NCBI GenBank assembly: GCA_036674765.1
Contig: JARVKI010000027.1
Location: 372,001 to 436,000 of the forward strand
Reading direction: 5' to 3'
Length of the DNA: 64,000 nt
DNA from: Seiridium cupressi
Lineage: Eukaryota > Ascomycota > Sordariomycetes > Amphisphaeriales > Sporocadaceae
This document shows positions 56,301-64,000 of this stretch, piece after piece. How positions within the stretch are numbered: the stretch's first letter is position 1; every line of letters starts with the position of its first letter. The position numbers and the translations under genes were made by a program. The notes under the pieces were generated by a model, which had not been told where the DNA came from, made no database searches, and saw nothing but the letters and a program-made list of their open reading frames with translations.

Positions 56301-57962
56301 CTCAAGTCATTGGTCCGGGAATACTCGTACAACTGGTCGCTTATTGCAAGCATCCTTTCGACCAAGTCAGTCTTCGCGTCGGGTGCTGAGCGAAGAACGC
56401 CATGGGAATGCTTCGAGCGTTGGGTTATGCTTGAAGGTCTGCCTCATGATATGCAAAAGACGCAGTACTTCAAACTATGGCAGAACAGGATAGAACAGGC
56501 GCAACAAGTCATTCGTCAACACAACGCAAATGCTCTTACCCAACAAGCGCAACAGCAACAACAGCAGCAGCAGCAGCAGCAGCAACAAGCGGGTACGAAT
56601 GGACCAGTAACACCCATCATCCGAAAACGCCTTTCCTTGCCCGTAAAGGTCGAACGCCGCCGGAACCAGAAGCACCTCACAATGATCGATGCAATGCGTA
56701 AACTTGCCAAGAAGCGTGAAGGGGCGGTCCAGAAACAGCAGCACGCAGCCAATCTTGCTCAGATGCGTAAGCAACAAGAGCAACCCCAACCGCGAGCAGG
56801 TCCCATCAAGACTCCACGAGAGTATTCTATAATGCGATGGGAACGCGATCAGGCGATGGCAGAGAGATTGGCAGAACGGATGGCACAACACCAGCAACAG
56901 CGCCTGGAGGCACAACGCCGAGTACGAGCCAACACCAATGCCTCGTCGAACAATGCTAACCCTCAATTGCAGGCCGCTTTGCAAGCCAGGGCGCAACAAG
57001 GCCAAGCTGCGCAAATGGTCAACGGGCAAACTTCACAGCCGGCGCAGAATCCACAGCAACTCGGCGCTACCCATCCCCTCGCTGGTGTTAACCGCATCAA
57101 CCCAGGCAACCAAATGGCAGTGAATGGCCAAGCCCGACCACGTATCCCGATGCAAGGAACACCAACCGGCAATGGGTCTCAGGGCCCCATTGCCGGCGGG
57201 CTCGTTCCCCCCATGCAGATGAACGGTAACGGACAAGTGCAAATGCCTGTGGTCAACGGCCAAGCCAGAATGACAATTCCCACCCAACCAGACCTGAACC
57301 TCGTTTTGCAAGCCCAGCGAATTTCGGAACAGCAGCGTCAAGCAGTACAAATGCGCCAAGCCCAACAACAAACTCATACACCACAGCAAGGCAGCCCTGC
57401 TCTTCAAAATTCCCCACCGGCGGCCATGCGAGCAGCAGTAGCCAACGGGGTTAATCAGAAGAACTACATGAACAATGCACAAGCGCAGGCTATCATGGCA
57501 CAATTCAACGGGGCTGCAAACTCGGGATTGTCTACGCCACCGGCATCGGGACTTAACATGCCAGCGGGCCAGTCGGGGTCCCCGAGGCCGAATACTACTA
57601 TGACGCCTCAGATCCATCAGACTTATGTTTCGCAACTTCAGCACATTGAGAGCCAAATCCGGCAGACGCACCCCAATACCCCTCAGGATGTGGTGCGTCA
57701 AATGGCAACACAGCTACTCCAGAATCGGCACAATAATCTGGCCAACAATCTCGCCCAGTCTGCTATGAGTGCTGCAGCAGGGGGCCAGGGTCAAGCGATT
57801 GCCAATGGGCCTCATCAGTATGCACAACTGCTTCGAGCTCAACAACAAGCTCAAGCGCAAGCAGCTGCGGCGGCCAACGCGCAGCAACAGGCACAGCAGC
57901 ACCACCAACGCAACTCGAGTGGGGGTAGTGCAACACCACCGGTGCCAACCATGCCCAAGTGA
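53330..57962 (+). CDS. vid21: NuA4 subunit Vid21/Eaf1 (HSA and Myb/SANT domains)
   Basis: Three exons, 53330-53391, 53459-53611 and 53717-57962, with introns of 67 and 105 nt, give 1486 aa. The start, MTSVVPADRAPVIQQKREAC, leads into SRKRKLQELYAVAT and FLEANDILKGRKLNE, the recognised N-terminal pattern. A roughly 500-residue Ser/Thr/Pro-rich disordered part follows. The HSA domain, which binds actin-related proteins, is near 640-700 (SQWDVLLQEMKWMRTDFRQEKKWK). The SANT/Myb domain is near 920-985 (CSQWTVSEDDELKSLVREYSYNWSLIASIL, with WECFERW). A Gln-rich C-terminal third includes an uninterrupted polyQ run near 56550-56588. Eaf1 is the scaffold of the NuA4 histone H4 acetyltransferase complex, so it acts in the nucleus on chromatin and DNA repair. 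The first intron's acceptor is chosen to fit the family; an upstream TAG also exists. Confidence 0.9.
56549..56588 (+). repeat. CAA/CAG repeat encoding polyglutamine in Vid21
   Basis: A mixed CAA/CAG run within the Vid21 Gln-rich tail. It encodes glutamines with no other residue and is a likely site of length variation between strains. Confidence 0.85.
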
Positions 57963-58580
57963 GGGGACAACTGTTTGGAGACAGCGTTGACATGTCTCAA
58001 ACCAGACCAGGCCTAGGAGATAGTGGGTTCTGGGCGGGCACGCTTCCCTGCAAGGATAGGAATGCGTATGGGGGTTCGGGCAAAGGTCCCGGAAAGGATG
58101 CCTACATTGGTACGAAGGAAGAAGCTTCGAGCCATTGCAAGGCACGCTTTAAGTAGTGTAAATAATGTTGCTTGGTATTATTGCCAGCGAGCAAGCATGA
58201 ATTAGCACGACGTCGGAATGAAACGCCGAAACGATAAGAATACAAACATTTTAATGCCGCTATACCGCCTACTGCTCATGTGTTTTACCTTGGTTTGATG
58301 GCAATCTTCGAGATGACAAAAGCGGCCAGCGTTCGCAATCCGCGTCGTGTATTTATGTCAACTACACATTATGTACTGTACATATATATGTATTTGTAGA
58401 CAGAGCTATGTACGTAGTAGGGGGCCCGGTTTTGATAAGATGTTATCGGGCTTATCTTCCGCTGCAGAGGCTCCACCCTCCAACTTTTTTTATTTTTGCT
58501 GCTGCTCAGAGTCCGCTGCATGTGAGACTTACCAGTTCCGACAACACTCTTGAGCGGACATCACTAAATCTTCGCCTGCG
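57963..58580. other. Intergenic between Vid21 and Mak11 genes
   Basis: Holds the Vid21 3' region and the Mak11 promoter. No credible gene. A TATA-rich word (ACATATATATGT) lies near 58380. Confidence 0.5.
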
Positions 58581-60035
58581 ATGGGCAACAAAAGGAAGCG
58601 AGCAGAGGCTAGCAATGGTGCTGGCAAGGAAGCCCCGTTCACCGCCAAGAAAGTCAAGAAGTCGGAACCCTTCACAATCCAGATCGTCGCCGGATCCTAC
58701 GATCGAGTGCTGCACGGCATCACCGCCTCCGTCCAGCTTGGCGAAGACAAAGCCGACTTTGCCGACACTTTCCTTTTCAACGCACACTCCTCTGCAATAC
58801 GATGCGTCGCCATTTCTCCTCCGTCCGCGCCCGAGCCTGGCAAGGGCCAGAAGGTGATGCTAGCCACTGGCAGTACCGACGAGAGAATCAACGTCTACAA
58901 TATCTCGGCCCACCCTGCGAGCCAGAAGAGCAAGGACGAGCAAGACGTTCTCTCCAAAGTTGCGCCCCGCAACATCCTCGAGAATTCCAAGAACCGCGAG
59001 GTCGGCACATTACTCCACCATAGCTCGACGGTCACCAAGTTGGCCTTCCCAACAAAGGGAAAGCTCCTCTCGGCGAGCGAAGACTCCACGATCGCTGTCA
59101 CGAGGATACGAGATATGACGTTGCTGAGTAGCATCAAGGTGCCCGTTCCGAAGCCCATGGGCCGGCCGAGCGGCGACACGGCGGCGATGGGGTCGACGCC
59201 GTCTGGCGTAAACGACTTCGCGGTCCACCCGAGCATGAAGCTCATGATCAGCGTCAGCAAGGGCGAGCGGAGCATGAGACTATGGAACCTGATGACGGCG
59301 AAAAAGGCCGGTGTGCTCAACTTTGGAAGAGAGACCCTGGCGGCGATTGGGGAGGGAAGGCATTCATCTGGCGAGGGCAGGAAGATCGTCTGGGAGCCTC
59401 AAGCGTCGGAGGAGTTCGCGGTGGGATTTGACCGAGATATCCTGGTCTTTGGCATGGACGGTACCCCGAGGTGTAAAGTCATGCCCGATTCGAGGACGAA
59501 GGTACATGAGTTCGACTACGTGAAGTTGGGAGACAAGGAAGAAGATGGCTCCATACTAGCTGTCGCAACGGAGGATGGAAGGATCATGTTCTTCTCTACG
59601 GACTCGGATGATCTGAGCGAGGAAGCAGCATCCGACAACAAGAAGGCGGCATTACCGAGTGCCAAATTCATGGCACAGTTAGGTGGCAAGGAGGCAGGTG
59701 TTCAAGGGCGTATCAAAGATTTTGCTGTCTTGAGACCATCGGAGGATAATGACGAGCTGTACCTTGCCTGCGGTAGCAGCGATGGCAAAATCCGTCTATT
59801 TCAGACCAGCATCTCTGAGCTAAAGAAGACCGAGCAGGCTGCAGGAAAGGAGAAGAAAAAGCAGGTGGGCAAGTCACTAGGAACCTACGAGACACAAAAC
59901 AGGATCACTTGCTTGGAGGCATTTGTTATGATACCCAGACCGGAGGGGATTGAGGACAGCGAGGATGAGTTTGAGGATGTTTCCTCGGATGAGGAAGATG
60001 ACGATAATGAGAGTGAAAACGAGGATGAAGCATGA
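58581..60035 (+). CDS. mak11: 60S ribosome assembly WD40 protein Mak11 (PAK1IP1-like)
   Basis: A single-exon gene of 484 aa. WD40 repeats span about 30-420: FTIQIVAGSYDRVLHGI at the first blade, HSSAIRCVAIS, MLATGSTDERINVYNI, LLHHSSTVTKLAF, LLSASEDSTIAVTRI, SGVNDFAVHP, SMRLWNLMTAKKAGVLNF and ELYLACGSSDGKIRLF. The start is basic, with KRKR and KKVKKS-type nuclear/nucleolar signals. The C-terminus is strongly acidic (DSEDEFEDVSSDEED, then NESENEDEA). In yeast, Mak11 acts late in nucleolar 60S assembly and is thought to help load Rlp24; the family includes human PAK1IP1. The start at 58581 is the first ATG and leads directly into the conserved basic region. Confidence 0.88.
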   Translation: MGNKRKRAEASNGAGKEAPFTAKKVKKSEPFTIQIVAGSYDRVLHGITASVQLGEDKADFADTFLFNAHSSAIRCVAISPPSAPEPGKGQKVMLATGSTDERINVYNISAHPASQKSKDEQDVLSKVAPRNILENSKNREVGTLLHHSSTVTKLAFPTKGKLLSASEDSTIAVTRIRDMTLLSSIKVPVPKPMGRPSGDTAAMGSTPSGVNDFAVHPSMKLMISVSKGERSMRLWNLMTAKKAGVLNFGRETLAAIGEGRHSSGEGRKIVWEPQASEEFAVGFDRDILVFGMDGTPRCKVMPDSRTKVHEFDYVKLGDKEEDGSILAVATEDGRIMFFSTDSDDLSEEAASDNKKAALPSAKFMAQLGGKEAGVQGRIKDFAVLRPSEDNDELYLACGSSDGKIRLFQTSISELKKTEQAAGKEKKKQVGKSLGTYETQNRITCLEAFVMIPRPEGIEDSEDEFEDVSSDEEDDDNESENEDEA

Positions 60036-61365
60036 AAAGCCGATGTCGAATCAATACATATAGTACTCCTTATTCCTCCAGATCAGCGATCTTGAAGTGT
60101 TGTGTTGAAATTCTGGTGGGCTTGGACTCCAACACCAAAGCGGGTATCAATTCGTATAGATGACGATGGCGATGGGATGCAAAGCTTCGGCACTGATCCC
60201 CGTTCAATGCGGGCAAATTGCAACCATGTACTGTGGTCACCCGGTTTACAGTAGACAAGGCAAGAGCGGTATCAAGCCAACTATGTACATGTGTGAGACA
60301 TGCCCGCACAGGAGCTGCAGCAAGATTCTAGATAAAATGCAGCCAGTATCCAATGAATACGAGCAAACGGTCACACTACGTACGGATTCAACGGATTCAA
60401 CGGATTCAACGGCCAGTGTGAAAGTGTGGGGTGCCTTAGTGGCGCATATCAGTGGGTAGGAGAGTCATGCGGTCGAGGCCTGGCCTGTCTGCCTGGGGCT
60501 AGGGGTCGACGGGGTGTTGTCCGGCATGTAGCATGTGATCGATGCCTCTTCCAGCGGCGGACGAAGGCCTACAGGGGTTCCGGGAGTCGCTCCCCCCAAC
60601 CCCCCATGGACAGCACTGAGTTGGTGGGTGAGGGGAACCACTGAAGACGCAGTTCATTGTCAGCCTACTGCCGCCCGCGAGCCAAACGGGGAAAGCCCTG
60701 CCTGTTTTCCCGTCGAAGCTCCCCCCTCGACTTGGAGCCTGTAGGGCTTGGCGCCACGGCTCAAAGCGCGAGCGTGTCTCAACCGATTTTTTGCTGCAGG
60801 GCAGAGTAGCAGCGGCAGTCTCGTCGTGAGGAGAAATGGTTGATTGGAATTAATTGCACGTCGGTCAGGCCCTTTGTCTTACACACCAAATTGACCCCTT
60901 TCAGTCCGTCGTCCTCTTCATATTGGGTTCCAGCGGAGCATCAATCGCCTCGTCTTCTCCCTCCTCTCCAGTCTGCACGAAGCTGTCTGAGCGCGGCCGG
61001 CATCTCCAGCTCCAGACTAAAGCACAACCCCCGTGGCGCCAGCAGAGTTCGCGCTCTGCAGAACTTCGAACCCACAGAGCCCAAGCCGGCGAATGGGGAG
61101 CTCGTGCATGTGATTTCGAACGCTTATGAACGATCCGACCAAGGCGCCGGCAAATACGAATAACAAGCAGCCATTGTGCACCTTTCTGCCAGGGGTTCCC
61201 GCCGCCTCTCCCCCCACTGCCTAAAGAAAAGAGCAGTGCAGCACCGACGGAGGCCAACATATGCCATCGTTCCACGACTGCTCCTCGAAAAGCAGCGAGC
61301 CACTGGTTTGAGCGGACTGGCCAATTAGCATAAAAAGCAGAAACCCGAGAGCCAAGTTGGAAATC
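60036..61365. other. Intergenic between Mak11 and INSIG genes
   Basis: No credible gene. A 9-bp unit, CGGATTCAA, is repeated three times in tandem at 60383-60409. The 99-aa plus-strand frame at 60160-60459 contains the translated repeat and is not protein-like elsewhere. The right end holds the promoter of the INSIG gene. Confidence 0.45.
60383..60409. repeat. Three tandem copies of CGGATTCAA
   Basis: Three exact, adjacent 9-bp copies. The following bases CGG begin a fourth partial copy. Confidence 0.9.
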
Positions 61366-62684
61366 ATGTCCGAGAACCAGGGACCACCACTGTTGCGGCC
61401 GATTCCCCGTCGACCCTTCAAGCTCAACTTCGTCGGCCCGACACCCCCCGAAGACGAAGAAGAGCTTCGGCCGCAGCCAAAAGCAACTCGGCCAGACGAC
61501 AGCTCGAGCATTCCGCTGAACCTCGACTCGCTGAACCGGCGGCTGCTCGACCCAAGGGTGACGACGCCGAGGCAGCACGAATCCGCCTCGGCATCTGGGA
61601 GCATCTCCAGAGCACAATCCTACCTGAACCTGACAAGCTCGACCCTCTTTGGCATTTACTCACCTACGACGTATGGCAAGGACAGGTTCGAGCAGGACGA
61701 ACCGACGACGCCATGGGGAACGGGCGCTGAAACGCCGGCCAAGAAATTGAGTACCGAGGAGCCGTACTACGAACTGCAAAAGGAGAGGGGGAGACCCATG
61801 CGGCGGCGGTCTTCACAACACCCTCCGCCCAGACCACAGCCACTATCCAGAACGGCCTTTGCCTTGCATCTGGGCTTGAGGGCACTATTGCTGTTTGGCC
61901 TTGGTATACTCTACGGGGTGGTGGTCGCGAGCTTCCAGGAGAGACGCAGCCTGCCAAGACTGCAATTAGAGGATATGAGGCAGCCTGCCACGTACGACGT
62001 CAGTTTCGTGGCATTTTGGGGTCTCGCGGGAGTCGCTCTGGGGGCTCTGCTACCATGGTTTGACAGTGTCTGGGAGAACGCATTCGGCCGGGAAGAGGAA
62101 CTTGAATCGACCTCGGAGCACGCGCTGGGTTCTGCGGAAGAAGCAAGCTTGGGCACTGACTGGGGCTTGGCTATTAGGGGCATCGGAGCCTTTGTTGGCA
62201 TCGTGTTTGCCATTGTAAGTCCAAACATCTAGCTTTCGACCGTGGACTCGGTTATTTGCGGAGCTGACAACCAACCCCTTAGCGCAAAACACCATGGGCT
62301 TCGACCCTGCAGGTCTCCTTGACTCTTGCTCTGGCAAACCCATTTCTATGGTATTTGATCGATCGGTCAAAGCCTGGCTTTTTGTTGTCAGTAACGGTTG
62401 GACTTGTGGGTTCTGCGGTTGTAATGAGCCTGAAACCCGACATGGTACCCGCACCATCGAACCATTCATACTTTGACAGTTATGAAGCAAATTCTTCCAC
62501 GACTACGCAAGAGTCGCCCACCATGCTTGGCGGACTAGCTAGTCAGCAGACCGTGGAGAAGGGAATTTGGATGTTGAGTATACTGTTCTGTTGCTGTGTG
62601 TGCTTTGGGAACATTGGTCGGCGGCTGGCATTCAACCAGCACGGGAGCACGAAGGGTCGATGGGCTGAACAAAAAACGGGCTAA
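61366..62684 (+). CDS. INSIG-family ER membrane protein
   Basis: Two exons, 61366-62214 and 62283-62684 (68-nt intron, GTAAGT to TTAG), encode 416 aa. A Pro/Ser-rich cytosolic N-terminus of about 160 residues precedes six hydrophobic segments: ALHLGLRALLLFGLGILYGVVV, VAFWGLAGVALGALLPWF, GLAIRGIGAFVGIVFAI, LTLALANPFLWYLI, GFLLSVTVGLVGSAVVMSL and GIWMLSILFCCCVCFGNIGRRL. The second exon starts RKTPWASTLQVSLTL. The order of six segments matches INSIG proteins. In yeasts and moulds these bind HMG-CoA reductase (and in some fungi Scap) to control sterol synthesis. The exact target here is not shown. The start is the ATG opening MSENQGPPLLRP. Confidence 0.85.
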
Positions 62685-64000
62685 TGTTCCACTATGGCAG
62701 AAGATGATAATATTGCGTGATGGCCAACATCGCGTGCTGTACGACAAGCAGCGGCCTTGTATGAAATTTGGGATAGGCTTTGCCATATATGGCGGGATCG
62801 AAAAATTGTAAACTGGGTCGTGTTCATACTGGTATGGGAAACGGTTGGGTGGGCACACTCACCTCTGGTTTCATAAGGACAAAACGCCGGGGGGCTCTTT
62901 AGTCTGGCGCCTGTTTGGGATTTGGAAGTCATAAGTGGTTATTCATTTGGTCACGATACCCAAAAAATTGGAACTATTCTTTTCTTGGATGGCAAATCAT
63001 GTCTCAAGTACTGTTGTAATGGACTTGTCATCATATCGATAGACAGTAATTTCATTCGGATTCCACAACGTCTAGGCCGTCTCACGTGATGAACATGGGC
63101 AAGGGGAGCTCAGCATGGTCAAGAGTGGGAAAGGCAGAGGGACTTGATGGAGGAGTTACTCGCAATAAATACTAGGCAAGGCCGGTGGGCAGGCCTCTTA
63201 CTCCGTATGTATGATCCACGGATGTACAATGTCTAGTCATAGCCGACAAAGTGGTCAATAATGTTCCCAAACACCCACTTGCCAGCACTATTGTAGCACT
63301 ACCCAACATTGCCTATCGGCATTGAATCATCCCGTTTCGCGAGGAGGGGGGGAGGGGGCTTCCTCTTATCCGGATCACCGGAATTCGTATTATGATTGAT
63401 TATCCTATATTTTACATTATATCATATCATTCGATGTCTAAGCAGAGCATGCTATAAAAATTGGTACGACTGGTTAGTTCTGTCTTTCGTTCAAACAATC
63501 CCGCAACACTTAACTCGCGAAGGAACCACGTACAGTTCCAGGAAGGAGTTTGAGAGGTGTGGTACAAGATGGTCGTAACCAAGTAACTAGAGCATCCTAA
63601 GCTACGAAACAGCGTGAGTTGCGATATATGCCTATCTGGGCAATGGAGTCCCGACACTGCCCGCCGTGTGGGTGTAGGTGTGATTTTATTGGATCCAGTA
63701 TCACCATGCTGATTTCGAACCTAAACCTTGCCATCATACGAACAAACACCTTGGTCTATTTCTTCCCTCACATCTTGATGAACGTCTAGTCCTATTGCGT
63801 TTGCACATATCATTATCTAATCCGACATGTATTGTGATGTACGCACCACGTATCTTAGCTACCTATCTACCCTGAACACGACCTGTGTGTCGTATGTATT
63901 AAACCATAAACGCCTCGACAATGCTGGAGCTTCAGCTCCAAAAGGGCGCAATGCAATCAGCTCATCCTGTGCAATCCGTATAGTACTTAGCGGGCAATTG
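62685..64000. other. Terminal intergenic stretch, no gene seen
   Basis: About 1.3 kb downstream of the INSIG gene. Open frames are short and not protein-like. G-rich words occur near 63343-63360. A gene continuing past the right edge is not visible. Confidence 0.45.

Noticed and set aside
1..64000. CRISPR array, phage or bacterial-type system
   Set aside because: The sequence is eukaryotic with spliceosomal introns; no spaced direct-repeat array is seen.

Overview
The window is nuclear DNA of a filamentous ascomycete (Pezizomycotina, most likely a sordariomycete). Genes are interrupted by many short GT-AG introns of about 48-117 nt with fungal branch-point motifs. The gene set is typically fungal: Pan1, Irs4, Bni4, Vid21/Eaf1, Ase1, sphingolipid C9-methyltransferase, a HET-domain protein, a Zn2Cys6 regulator and major-facilitator sugar porters. 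Species cannot be fixed from the sequence alone. I reconstructed exon structures by hand; for every spliced gene listed the summed exon lengths are a multiple of three and the joined protein matches the remembered family pattern.

Left block (0.6-19.8 kb, all minus strand): a degraded unknown reading frame, Irs4 (EH domain), the Ase1/PRC1 microtubule bundler, a HET-domain protein, a possible frameshifted remnant near 12.4-13.0 kb, the Dus1 tRNA dihydrouridine synthase, and a Bni4-like scaffold. About 6 kb follow (19.8-25.9 kb) in which I find no credible gene.

Middle block (25.9-38.3 kb) is accessory-like and partly decayed. It holds a Zn2Cys6 regulator lacking one of its six zinc-binding cysteines, an intact hexose transporter 1.7 kb downstream, and a calpain-like protease whose coding frame is broken by a stop codon formed exactly at an exon-exon junction. 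It also holds a secreted lactonase-like gene with four in-frame stops but no frameshift, and a truncated DUF3176 membrane protein.

Right block (39.5-62.7 kb) returns to conserved genes: Pan1 (endocytic actin patch), sphingolipid C9-methyltransferase, a maltose-permease-type porter (the one accessory gene here), the splicing cofactor Spp2, the NuA4 scaffold Vid21/Eaf1 (divergent from Spp2), the 60S-assembly WD40 protein Mak11 and an INSIG-family ER membrane protein. The last 1.3 kb has no credible gene.

No rRNA, tRNA, CRISPR or intact transposon was recognised. I did not find a convincing new multi-gene system. The most checkable oddities are the three damaged accessory genes and the two degraded minus-strand frames.
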